NCBI RefSeq assembly: GCF_003576645.1
Contig: NC_044919.1
Location: 25,893,421 to 25,957,420 of the forward strand
Direction: 5' to 3'
DNA: 64,000 nucleotides
Source: Ipomoea triloba
Lineage: Eukaryota; Streptophyta; Magnoliopsida; Solanales; Convolvulaceae
Positions within the stretch are counted from its first letter, which is position 1; every line of letters starts with the position of its first letter. A program made the position numbers and the translations under genes. Of the stretch, positions 50,093-58,853 are shown in pieces. The notes under the pieces are model-generated. The model was not told the DNA's origin and made no database searches. It saw nothing but the letters and a program-made list of their open reading frames with translations.

Positions 50093-50455
50093 TAAAGAGA
50101 AGAGGAAAAATAAGCTAAACAAGTCTAGAGTTCGGAATTCCCTTTTAATGCAAAAAAAAAAATGCAGAATAAATAATAGCAGCGTAGGCCTCACGGCTAT
50201 GGGCCTGGCCGTGAGGTCTGCGAATTTCTTCCAAATCTTGATTTTTGTTTCCTTCTCTGTTGCTCCTTTCCTTCCTTTGGCAAGTTCCTCTACTTCCAAA
50301 ATTGATCTAAAACATTCCAAATACTTTCTTTGCTACTCATTTTAGGCAATTGCACCTTTAGACACAAAATACACCAATAAGTCTCAATTTCCTACTTAGA
50401 ATTAGGCAATTAGTATAAACAATAACTAAAATATGGAGTGAAGATGTTAGTTATC

Positions 50456-50976
50456 TCTTGGGCTAAAGATTGGACGTTAGGTCCGACTCTCGGGGGACCT
50501 TGGATGGTTCCACCGACTATAGCATCTCCTCTAATAGCTATAGTGCTAGTCGGACCTCTCACATTACTTGGGTGAAAAACCGACCCTGGTGAAACAGACA
50601 GACCCTTGCTTTGCCAACTAAGACATTTTTGCGGGAACGACGAATGTTCGCTTTGTGACTTGGCTATTTCAGTGTATCTCGAGTTTGATTGTGTAAAAGG
50701 AAAGGGTAAAACAGGTAGAAGCTAAGAATGTAGGCTTTTTAACAGCATGTAAAAGTCAAACTAATTTCAGGTGATTATCAAGTAGCACTTTAACTAGCGT
50801 GCATAATCAACACCCTACTTCTTGAAATACTCCAGGTTGAATGGTGAAACCGGGGTTTACTTAAAAACCATCTTCCTAGCCAGAGTATTCAAGAATGATG
50901 ACTCTTCCATGTTGTTAACAATGAGTAGAAACAAAGAGTGCACGCTTTTCGTAGCATTCTCCATAGACGGCGCCAA
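50456..50976 (-). other. Gypsy family 2 leader with primer-binding site
   Basis: On the minus strand TTGGCGCCGTCTATGG (50961-50976) directly follows the LTR end and matches the common gypsy primer-binding form. The 480 bp beyond it is non-coding leader-like DNA without a recognisable gag. Confidence 0.5.
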
Positions 50977-51517
50977 TGATGGTTTTATTGGGACCGTGTC
51001 CACCATAAACCGGGTATAGAGGTACAGAACAGGGGTATGAAAACAGTAGTATTATTACCCGGAGCGCTAGACCCAATATAGTACGTACAAAACCCGAGAT
51101 ATTGGTCCAAAACATACTATAGTCCTAAGGAATTGAATAGGGCCCAAAATGACGGCCCGAATAATAAATAAATAAATAAACAAGTTAGGGAACTAATAAA
51201 TATAATATAACTAAATATATTACCAACAGGACTCGAACCCTAACGAGCCGACAAGAGAGAGGACTCATACCACTCAGCCAAAAAGGAGGTTGTGAACTAA
51301 GGGGGGCACTTTTAAGGGTGGGAAAACACCCTATTTATACTGTTGAAGGACTCACGGATCGTTAACAAATGAACGGCATTGGACGACCTTCATTCTTGAC
51401 CACACACGTGTCACCCCACTACTTTGCTTCAAGTGCACCCATGCATAAGTGAAGCTTCCTACCTTTTAATACACAAGATCTTGTGTTGCTTGGTGGTTAA
51501 AAACTTGTGTTGTTATG
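50977..51517 (-). mobile_element. Gypsy LTR family 2, copy 2 (5' LTR)
   Basis: TGATGGTTTTATTGGGACCG... is collinear with 42631-43205 and is followed, on the minus strand, by a primer-binding site, so it is a 5' LTR. It carries the same tRNA-like segment (51228-51290) with A- and B-box-like motifs. The right boundary is approximate. Confidence 0.65.
51228..51290 (-). other. tRNA-like segment within LTR family 2, second copy
   Basis: Minus-strand TGGCTGAGTGG and GGGTTCGAGTCC are both preserved although the sequence between them has diverged from the 42913 copy. Confidence 0.5.
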
Positions 51518-52060
51518 TCTTGTGTTTGAATTGAATAATATATAACAACTGTGAACGACATTTTTCACAGCTTAATGCCTTTTAAAATTAATTTTCATTT
51601 TTTCCATATTTATTTTAATATATAATTACTTCAATTATATTACAATATCGAGTTTTTAAGATAATTACAGACAATCGAGCTATATATTATTCAATTAATT
51701 GCGTGATACTTTTACACTTTATCTTATAATCAAATAAATGTAACTTTCAAATATTAAAATGATTTATAATTTAATCTTTAATTTTATTATCAAATTATAT
51801 AATAAATATTTTATCCGTAATTAAAAAGTAAAAAAAAAGTAACAGTGTATTCTGTATCAAAAATATTTGATGTACCCCAAAATCTTATTCTCAATTTTTA
51901 TTTTTACTTGTGTTTAAGTTTAATCGGAGAAAGAAAAAATGAATGGATAAACATTATAACTCCTGTTATATTAAACAATCATGTCAAATCAGAATATAAA
52001 ATGGGAGTACATCAGCTCGCACTTATAAGATATAGTCAAAAGTGAAAAGACCTACCCAAA
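51518..52060. other. AT-rich intergenic DNA
   Basis: No gene recognised. Confidence 0.4.
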
Positions 52061-52969
52061 TCAGTGCTCCCTGCTTCTGTTCTCCCCTTCTCATTCTCAC
52101 TGCTCTCTGCTCTCTGCTCTCTTCTTTGGTTCTTCCCTTCGTCGCTGCCTCGCCGGTCGCCGCTCAATTGATGCCTCGCCGGCTACTCCTTCATCGCCAG
52201 AGTATCAGGTTTGTTTGCTTCGCCCTTCGTCGCCGACTCGCCGCTCACTGCTTCTGTTCGTCCCTTCTCAGTTCCCACTGCTTAGTTTATGTGCTAATGT
52301 GCTTAGTTGTTCACTGGAGTTACTGCTTAGTTTATCATTCTCTTTATGTGCTCACTGCTTAAGTGCGTAGTTTATATGTTTGAATTGAATTGAATTGAAT
52401 TGAATTGTAGAAAGCAATACAAATTTGTAGTATTTCTTCCAGTGTGTTTTTCTTTGAATATTGGGTTTTGGAGGTCAATATTTGAAGTGGTATCTATCAA
52501 TCTATCTGTGTTGAATTTTGCAGAGTCATAATGTGGCCGACCATAAAATGAAAACCAAAGGAACATGAGCAAATTAATTTCATTGCTATCTCTTCTGGTT
52601 CTTGATGCAAAACAGTATTTAAAGAAGAAGTACCAGGCAGGCAGCCCCTGTTGCTAGTGTTTTATGTGTTTTAGTTTACAAATTGGATACAGTCCTTCCA
52701 TTCTGTTGCTACATTCTGGCAGTAAATTAAAGCATTCTGTTTTAAACATATGTCTTTTTCTGTGCTAATTGTGATACTTAATTTCAAATTTAGGCTGAAT
52801 GTAAATTATTTTTCACGCGAGGCATGCAGTTTCCAGAAGGGATTGTAAAATAGGGTAAACAAAAACCCTGAAATTGAAATTTCTCAATTTCCCCCATTCT
52901 GTTTGTGAAATGTTTTTGGAGGAACAAAGACTTGCTGTGTAGAAGTTAGTATCATCGCAAAATCGAGTA
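52061..52969 (+). promoter_or_regulatory. Probable 5' UTR exon and leader intron of the 52970 gene
   Basis: A CT- and CG-rich stretch (52066-52210) resembles a transcribed plant leader. It ends ATCAG followed by GTTTGTTTGC, a plausible splice donor. The next 700 bp are T-rich like an intron, contain a GAATT pentanucleotide repeat (52379-52408) and end with a candidate acceptor GGCATGCAG at 52822-52830. The frame at 52042-52362 overlaps this but has no family features. Confidence 0.35.
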
Positions 52970-53401
52970 ATGGCTTCAACAAGAAAACGGAAGATCCGCA
53001 AAGATTCTCGGAGACAAACCCTGGATTCTGCCTCGGATTCAAATTATTCTCGAGCACTCCAGAAGCTGCTCTTCGCAATCAAAACTCCTGAGGTCCATTA
53101 CATATCTTTTTTATGTATGTATCCGTTTGTTGTACAAGTAAAAGTACAATTTCCGTTTTAAATTTTATTTATATTTGGTGAAATTCAACGATGCCAAAGT
53201 TGTTATGTTAGAAGTGAGTTTTTAGTTGAAAAACCACATTTCTTTGGATGTGTGGGTATAACGGTGAACCTAAAGGGGTCTGCAGCTTGTGGTTAACTCA
53301 AAAATTGACAAAAGCTCTGGGTCCAAGGAGTGTTTGCTTGTTAAAGTTTTATTCTTTGGTAACAGTTCAATGATTTTTCAGTTCCAATTTCTGATGAAAA
53401 C

Positions 53402-53450
<49 letters not shown>

Positions 53451-53515
53451 ATGTATGTATGTATGTATATGTAATATGTATGTATGTATGTATATGTATA
53501 TGTATAGGAGAAAAT
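53402..53515. repeat. (CA)n(TA)n(TATG)n microsatellite in intron 1
   Basis: CA, TA and TATG runs in succession. The frame at 53367-53606 is an artefact of it. Confidence 0.95.
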
Positions 53516-53881
53516 TCCAACCTTCTAGTGCCAAGAGAGAAAATTCCACCATTACATGATAATGGAATGGGATGGCTGATGTATGCAGAAAGAAATGTAG
53601 TGCCAAGAGATAAAAATTACTAAGAATTCAGACTTCAAATGATCTAAAACATGGAAATTGGCATAATTGGAGACTTTTAGCTAAGTTGTAACATATTTTG
53701 CAGTTATGTGCAACTGCAGGGCATAAAATCACCCATCTTGAAGAGTTTGTATTGTTTACTTGTCCATATGTCCACGGATTCCCTGAGCAAAGTTGATGTG
53801 AATGATCTACGAGTGATTTCTGACATTTTATTCAAAGAACTACCCTTGAGGTTTAACAATTTATTCTCTTCTCTATATGAT

Positions 53882-53886
53882 GTTTG
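53882..53886. other. Target-site duplication, left
   Basis: GTTTG, identical to 58849-58853 on the other side of the copia element. Confidence 0.9.
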
Positions 53887-54213
53887 TGTCAAAAACAGAA
53901 TTTTAGGATATAAATTAGAGACAAGTGACCAGGACTGGAAAATGAAGAAATACTTCTGTGTTTTTTTGGTTCTGTTCATACACACCTATATATACATTCA
54001 ATGTAAGAAAACAAATCCTGAAATTCTGCCACCTAACTAATAGTTTATACACCCTGAAATTCTGCCACCTAACTAATAGTTTATACACTTATTCTGCACA
54101 GCACTACTCCAGTCTGCACACCACTACTGCTGTCTGCACAACACTACTGTTATCTGCTGCACAGCACTACTGAAATTCTGCCACCATTATTTTAATATAT
54201 CCTCATATTGACA
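53887..54213 (-). repeat. 3' LTR of copia element
   Basis: 327 bp, identical to the right LTR except for one visible base. It contains two ~39-bp tandem units (TGTATAAACTATTAGTTAGG on the minus strand) and four diverged AGTAGTGCTGTGCAG units. Confidence 0.95.
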
Positions 54214-54226
54214 TCCCCCCTCAAAT
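54214..54226 (-). other. Polypurine tract
   Basis: Minus-strand TTTGAGGGGGGA lies directly against the 3' LTR start, the normal place for plus-strand priming. It overlaps the end of the pol frame, whose stop is at 54221. Confidence 0.85.
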
Positions 54227-56305
54227 TGATGTGTGTAAGTCCATCAACATCAATTTGCTACTTAGAAACTTGTGTCTTTGGCGTGTTAAAGCCTTTGTAA
54301 ATACATCAGCCACTTGAAGATCAGTAGTGAGATGAGGCAGAGTGATAACACCTAGTGTAAATGCCTCCCGGATGTAATGACAATCGACTTCTATGTGTTT
54401 TGTGCGTTCATGATATACGGGATTTGCTGCAATTTGAATAGCACTTGTATTATCACCGTGAAGTGGAGTAGGACCACTTGGAGGAAATCCAAGTTCAGAA
54501 AGAAGACCACGCAACCACACAATTTCTGAACAGGCAGTAGACATTGCTCTATACTCGGCTTCTGTAGAGGATTTAGAAACACTCTCTTGCTTCTTACACT
54601 TCCAAGAAATCAAGGCATCTCCAAGAAAAACACACCATCCAGTGATAGACTTCCTAGTATCTGGACAGCCAGCCCAATCTGCATCACTATATGCAGTCAA
54701 AGGAAGAGCAGATTGTTTGGGAAAGAATAACCCACGTGTAGGTGACCCAATTAAATATCGAATTATGCGACGAACTGCAGCAAGATGAAGATGTCGAGGT
54801 GAGTGCATGAATTTGCTGGCTATATGAACAGCATAGGAGATATCGGGCCTTGTAATCGTTAGGTAGATAAGACTACCAACAAGCTGCCTATACAAAAAAG
54901 GATCGGGCAAAAGGTCGCCTTCATCTTTCCGGTATTTAACATTCACCTCCATTGGTGTATCAACAGCAGTAGCATTCTGTAAACCAGCCAGCTCAATGAG
55001 ATCTTGAATATATTTATGTTGGTTTAGGAGGAAACCATGATCTCCATAGTGAACTTCCAGCCCTAAAAAATATGTTAGGTGCCCAAGATCTTTCATTTTA
55101 AATGTACAAGACAGCATATTTTGAAGCTTAGTGATCAGCCCATTATCATTACCGGTGATGATAATATCATCAACATATACTAAGAGAAAGATCATACCGG
55201 TGGTTGTCTTGTGAAAGAAGAGTGAAGAATCATATTGACTTTGTGTGAAGGAAAAATTGAGAAGAGTGTTGCGAAACTTCTCAAACCAGGCCCTAGGTGC
55301 CTGTTTTAAACCATACAAGGAACGTCTTAGCTTGCAAACCTCATGTGCACCTGTCATTGACATCCCGGGTGGAAGCTTCATGTAAATCTCTTCCTTAAGG
55401 TCCCCATTCAAGAAGGCATTTTTTACATCCATCTGATGTAAAGCCCAAGACTGAGAGGAAGCAATAGCAAGTATGGTTCTCACCGTGGTCATCTTAGCAA
55501 CTGGTGCAAATGTTTCTTCGTAGTCGAGACCATATTCTTGTTTATTTCCAAGAGCGACCAAACGAGCTTTATATCGATCCAAGGAGCCATCAGACTTGAG
55601 TTTCACAGTATAGACCCACTTGCTACCAATGGGCTTAACACTTGGGGGACACGAAACAATGTCCCAAGTATGATTTTCTTCAAGTGCTTGAAGTTCTTCT
55701 TCCATTGCTTGTTGCCAACACTTATGTTCCATAGCGTTTTTATAACAAGTGGGGATAGAGATAGAAGATAACACAGTAGACATAGCCACAGGGCTTGAAA
55801 AACCATACCTTTCAACGGGTTTGTGAGGTCTAGAGCTTCTACGAAGAGGAGGAGGATCAATAGAACTGGGTAGAACAGAATCAGTTGTCGCAAGTTGATG
55901 TGAAGGAGCCGAAGTGAGACCTGTAAGAGGATCAGAAGCAGGAGAAGTGCGTCTATGATAAACAAAATCAGATTTGAACCGATGTACAGGTGTTGGTGAT
56001 GCAGAGAAATGTGGTAAAGTAGATAGAGAAGGGAGTTCTGAAGTCTGTTGAGTGCTAAAGAAAGACTGATTTTCAAAGAAAATGACATTCCTAGAGACAC
56101 GAGTTCGTCGGGCATGAGGATCATAGCAAAGAAATCCTTTTTGCGTTCCAGCATAACCTAAGAAAGCACACTTAACAGATTGGGCAGTAAGTTTATTCCT
56201 CTCATGTGTAGGAAGATGCACAAAACAAACACATCCAAAAACATGGAGATTGGAATAATTTGGTGCATGTCCAAATAAATAAAAATAAGGTGAATTATTG
56301 TTCAA
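54221..56305 (-). CDS. Copia pol, C-terminal part: integrase tail, reverse transcriptase, RNase H
   Basis: 694 codons from the first Met after the internal stop. It covers the integrase C-terminal region (HVFGCVCFVHLP, KCAFLGYAGTQKGF), a Ser/Pro-rich linker (about 85-165) and reverse transcriptase. The latter has QMDVKNAFLNGDLKEEIY (catalytic Asp 293), SLYGLKQAPRAWF and YVDDIIITG (377-385). RNase H follows with SDADWAGCPDTRKSITGW, KSSTEAEYRAMS and LHGDNTSAI. The frame is the same as that of the upstream half; the only interruption is one stop at 56321-56323. The catalytic residues are intact, so the product would be active if the stop were bypassed. The enzyme copies element RNA into DNA in virus-like particles. 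Whether this ATG is used is unknown. Confidence 0.95.
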   Translation of the reverse strand: MNNNSPYFYLFGHAPNYSNLHVFGCVCFVHLPTHERNKLTAQSVKCAFLGYAGTQKGFLCYDPHARRTRVSRNVIFFENQSFFSTQQTSELPSLSTLPHFSASPTPVHRFKSDFVYHRRTSPASDPLTGLTSAPSHQLATTDSVLPSSIDPPPLRRSSRPHKPVERYGFSSPVAMSTVLSSISIPTCYKNAMEHKCWQQAMEEELQALEENHTWDIVSCPPSVKPIGSKWVYTVKLKSDGSLDRYKARLVALGNKQEYGLDYEETFAPVAKMTTVRTILAIASSQSWALHQMDVKNAFLNGDLKEEIYMKLPPGMSMTGAHEVCKLRRSLYGLKQAPRAWFEKFRNTLLNFSFTQSQYDSSLFFHKTTTGMIFLLVYVDDIIITGNDNGLITKLQNMLSCTFKMKDLGHLTYFLGLEVHYGDHGFLLNQHKYIQDLIELAGLQNATAVDTPMEVNVKYRKDEGDLLPDPFLYRQLVGSLIYLTITRPDISYAVHIASKFMHSPRHLHLAAVRRIIRYLIGSPTRGLFFPKQSALPLTAYSDADWAGCPDTRKSITGWCVFLGDALISWKCKKQESVSKSSTEAEYRAMSTACSEIVWLRGLLSELGFPPSGPTPLHGDNTSAIQIAANPVYHERTKHIEVDCHYIREAFTLGVITLPHLTTDLQVADVFTKALTRQRHKFLSSKLMLMDLHTSI

Positions 56306-56320
56306 GTTAGGGGATGGTAA

Positions 56321-56323
56321 TCA
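56321..56323 (-). other. In-frame TGA splitting copia pol
   Basis: The reading frame is open and homologous on both sides of this TGA with no shift. One base substitution in an Arg codon of the CGA type would explain it, which fits deamination at a methylated CpG. This is inference from codon context. Confidence 0.8.
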
Positions 56324-58291
56324 ATTAATTAAATAAACTGCAGTAGCTAAAGCTTCACACCAAAATTGAGGAGGAACGCAAGACTCAATTAGAAGAGTGC
56401 GAACAACATCAAGAAGATGTCGGTTCTTTCTTTCAGCCACACCGTTTTGTTGTGGAGTGAAAGGACAAGAACGCTGAGAAATGATCCCATGACTTTGAAG
56501 AAAAACTTGAAACTCACTTGACATATATTCCCCACCCGAATCAGACTGTAAGATTCTGATTTTAGCAGAAAACTGTGTTTCAATTAAAGCAAGAAAGACC
56601 TTGAATACAGAGAAAACCTCACTCTTAGTCCTAAGAAAATATACCCAAGTAAAACGAGTGAAATCATCAATAAATGTCACAAAGTATTTGTAATGTTCAT
56701 GAGAGATTACGGGTGCAATACCCCATACATCAGTATGCACGAGTTCAAAAGGTTTGGTGGTATGGGTTTGATGTCGTGGAAAAGGAAGAGTTTTGCTTTT
56801 TCCAAGTTTACAGGATGCACAATCAACAACATCATCATTAGAAGAAAGGTTTTTATTCCCAAGTAAACCAGATTTAAGCAAGATTCGAAGTACATGAGAA
56901 TTAGGATGTCCTAAACGTCTATGCCACACCTGATTATTACTTTGGACAGCATTACAAGCAACATAATTTGACACTGGAGGGGGAGACAAAAACAAGGGAA
57001 AAAGACGTCCCACTTTAGGCCCCTTCGCGATCATTTTCCCGGACACTTGATCCTGCACAAAACAACCAGATTTTGAAAATTGAACGGTGCAATTACTGTC
57101 AACTAATTGTCCGACAGATATAAGATTAGTAGACAGCTTAGGAGACACAAAAACATTATTTAAAAAAGCTGAAATATCACCAACAGCTGTGATAGGTAAG
57201 GAATTTCCATCTGCTGTATGAATCTGAAGATCTCCACTATACTTTTGAACATTTTTTAAAGGCAAGGCAGTGTTGGTCATGTGATGGGAAGCACCAGAAT
57301 CAAAATACCAAGGCTTAGAATCAGAATTATTGTTACCTGAAAGACCAAAGGCTGATAGGGCAGAAACTATCATTTGTTGGACCATTTCAGGAGTAATAGT
57401 AGACTGACCAGCATTGGAGGCAGTAGAGGGACCAACTGAGACATTGTAGGCAGTTTCATGTTTCTTTGGAGGCCGAATGGAACACTCTTTGATGATATGC
57501 CCTGCTTTCTTACAATAATTGCAGAATTTTTTAGTATAATTAGTGGCAAAGTGACCAAAATTCTTGCAACTATAACACTGGACATTAGTCATATCTCTGC
57601 CTCCGTTAGGTCTCCTTTGGGCAGCGTAGGCAACCGGAATTGGAGCAGAATTTTGAGCTTTCTGCTCCAAGACAGCCAGTGTAGTGAGCCGTTGTTCTTC
57701 CCTGAGAAGCTCCCCTACACAAATATCCATTGAAGGAACTAACTGTCTATTCATCAGGTTAGACCTGATTGTTTCAAACTCCCCCCTTAACTTCATTAGA
57801 AACTGATCACGTTTGCTGGTTTCATGGACACTTTGTACAGCAGATAGTCCTTCAGGAGGAACATTTGCATAGACAATATCAGTGTATTCAAACCAAAGAG
57901 TTTCAAAGGAAGAATAAAACTCTTGGATTGACATACTCCCTTGACTGAGTTGTCCCAACTCGAGCTCCAATTGAAACCTTCGTGCTGAGTTGTTTTGGTT
58001 GTAAACTTTCTTCAAGTAATCCCACATTCCTCTAGAGGTCTTATAAGGCTTGAGATTGATAAGTATGGAGGGTTCCACACTTCCAAGAATCCAGGACATA
58101 ATCTGAGCATCCTTCACCTCCCATTTTGCATATTTCTCCTTCTCCTTTTCTTTGTCAAGTGCAGAATCACTCCCATTGATATGACTCCATAATTCTTTTC
58201 CCTTGACAAAGAGCTCAAATTGGAATGCCCAGGCAGAATAATTTTTGCCATTCAATCGAACAATAAAATTTTCAGATCTTTCCAAAGACAT
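56321..58291 (-). CDS. Copia gag-protease-integrase half
   Basis: 656 codons starting MSLERSENFIVRLNGKNYSA. The gag domain occupies about residues 1-215. Two zinc knuckles follow. The first (C239, C242, H247) has Tyr 252 where the last Cys should be; the second (C257, C260, H265, C270) is complete. The protease active site DSGA is at 331-334. The integrase HHCC set is H457, H462, C491 and C494, and the catalytic triad D521, D584 (QSDSGG) and E620 is present. The frame ends at a TGA (56321-56323) inside integrase, a few codons after YLIN, where related elements continue. The 5' LTR promoter drives it; the host gene runs on the opposite strand. Confidence 0.95.
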   Translation of the reverse strand: MSLERSENFIVRLNGKNYSAWAFQFELFVKGKELWSHINGSDSALDKEKEKEKYAKWEVKDAQIMSWILGSVEPSILINLKPYKTSRGMWDYLKKVYNQNNSARRFQLELELGQLSQGSMSIQEFYSSFETLWFEYTDIVYANVPPEGLSAVQSVHETSKRDQFLMKLRGEFETIRSNLMNRQLVPSMDICVGELLREEQRLTTLAVLEQKAQNSAPIPVAYAAQRRPNGGRDMTNVQCYSCKNFGHFATNYTKKFCNYCKKAGHIIKECSIRPPKKHETAYNVSVGPSTASNAGQSTITPEMVQQMIVSALSAFGLSGNNNSDSKPWYFDSGASHHMTNTALPLKNVQKYSGDLQIHTADGNSLPITAVGDISAFLNNVFVSPKLSTNLISVGQLVDSNCTVQFSKSGCFVQDQVSGKMIAKGPKVGRLFPLFLSPPPVSNYVACNAVQSNNQVWHRRLGHPNSHVLRILLKSGLLGNKNLSSNDDVVDCASCKLGKSKTLPFPRHQTHTTKPFELVHTDVWGIAPVISHEHYKYFVTFIDDFTRFTWVYFLRTKSEVFSVFKVFLALIETQFSAKIRILQSDSGGEYMSSEFQVFLQSHGIISQRSCPFTPQQNGVAERKNRHLLDVVRTLLIESCVPPQFWCEALATAVYLIN

Positions 58292-58508
58292 GATTCGATC
58301 AGAAACAAGAATAGGTCCAAGAAACTAGGATAGTAGGCTACGAGTGATGCAAAGAAAACACTACGATCTTGGAGCAAGAGTGCAAGACAAGGAACAAGAC
58401 ACAAGGATTATCTCAGGATTTTGGCTATGAGTGATACAAGATCACAAAAAAACACTACGATCTTAGACCAAGACAAGAAACAAGGCACAAGGATTATCTC
58501 AGGATTTT
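58292..58508 (-). other. Copia 5' leader with ~88-bp tandem duplication
   Basis: CACAAGGATTATCTCAGGAT followed by TTTGGCT occurs at about 58400-58427 and again at about 58488-58515, with CACTACGATCTT phrases before both. The second copy runs into the primer-binding site. The leader is therefore partly duplicated next to the priming site. Confidence 0.75.
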
Positions 58509-58521
58509 GGCTCTGATACCA
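58509..58521 (-). other. Primer-binding site for initiator tRNA-Met
   Basis: Minus-strand TGGTATCAGAGCC directly follows the 5' LTR and matches the usual plant copia primer site complementary to initiator tRNA-Met. Confidence 0.9.
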
Positions 58522-58848
58522 TGTCAAAAACAGAATTTTAGGATATAAATTAGAGACAAGTGACCAGGACTGGAAAATGAAGAAATACTTCTGTGTTTTT
58601 TTGGTTCTGTTCATACACACCTATATATACATTCAATGTAAGAAAACAAATCCTGAAATTCTGCCACCTAACTAATAGTTTATACACCCTGAAATTCTGC
58701 CACCTAACTAATAGTTTATACACTTATTCTGCACAGCACTACTCCAGTCTGCACACCACTACTGCTGTCTGCACAGCACTACTGTTATCTGCTGCACAGC
58801 ACTACTGAAATTCTGCCACCATTATTTTAATATATCCTCATATTGACA
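58522..58848 (-). repeat. 5' LTR of copia element
   Basis: 327 bp beginning TGTCAATATGAGG on the minus strand. A TATA-like GTATATATAGG lies at 58619-58630, about 100 bp from the internal end. Confidence 0.95.
58619..58630 (-). promoter_or_regulatory. TATA-like element in copia 5' LTR
   Basis: Minus-strand TGTATATATAGG is well placed to start RNA inside the LTR. The same site exists in the 3' LTR (near 53984-53995) and could read outward into the host intron on the minus strand. Confidence 0.5.
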
Positions 58849-58853
58849 GTTTG
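58849..58853. other. Target-site duplication, right
   Basis: GTTTG, the partner of 53882-53886. Confidence 0.9.

Larger units (their letters stand above)
47258..50455 (-). mobile_element. Gypsy 5' LTR (family 1), interrupted by nested insertions
   Basis: 47258-47340 (TGATGAGTAAAATGG...GTTCCGCTGAGGATTGGGAC), 49150-49552 (CTAGGCACTAAGG...GGCTCGAGTCTTCCATCC) and 50093-50455 are collinear with the solo LTR at 43627-44802. The gaps hold Helitron-like copies (47340-49114) and a foldback MITE (49553-50092). Without them the LTR would be about 1.0-1.2 kb. The right end is approximate. Confidence 0.7.
53887..58848 (-). mobile_element. Full-length copia retrotransposon, 4,962 bp, recent
   Basis: Two 327-bp LTRs (53887-54213 and 58522-58848) begin TGTCA and end TTGACA, are flanked by GTTTG target duplications, and differ by one base that I can see (A at 54141 versus G in the right LTR). 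It has a primer-binding site and polypurine tract in the expected places. The gag-protease-integrase and RT-RNase H frames are in the order expected for copia. It lies antisense to the host gene, inside coding exon 2. Size and short LTRs suggest an Ale/Retrofit-type lineage (inference). A stop codon between integrase and reverse transcriptase and a damaged zinc knuckle make autonomy doubtful. Confidence 0.97.

Noticed and set aside
43627..50455. The two family-1 gypsy LTRs as the pair of one element
   Set aside because: The left copy has its own 5-bp target duplications immediately on both sides, so it is an independent solo LTR.
52042..52362. 106-codon plus-strand frame with a hydrophobic start
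   Set aside because: It is CT-rich leader-like DNA upstream of the 52970 gene, has a signal-like look only from Leu/Ser bias, and has no homologous features.
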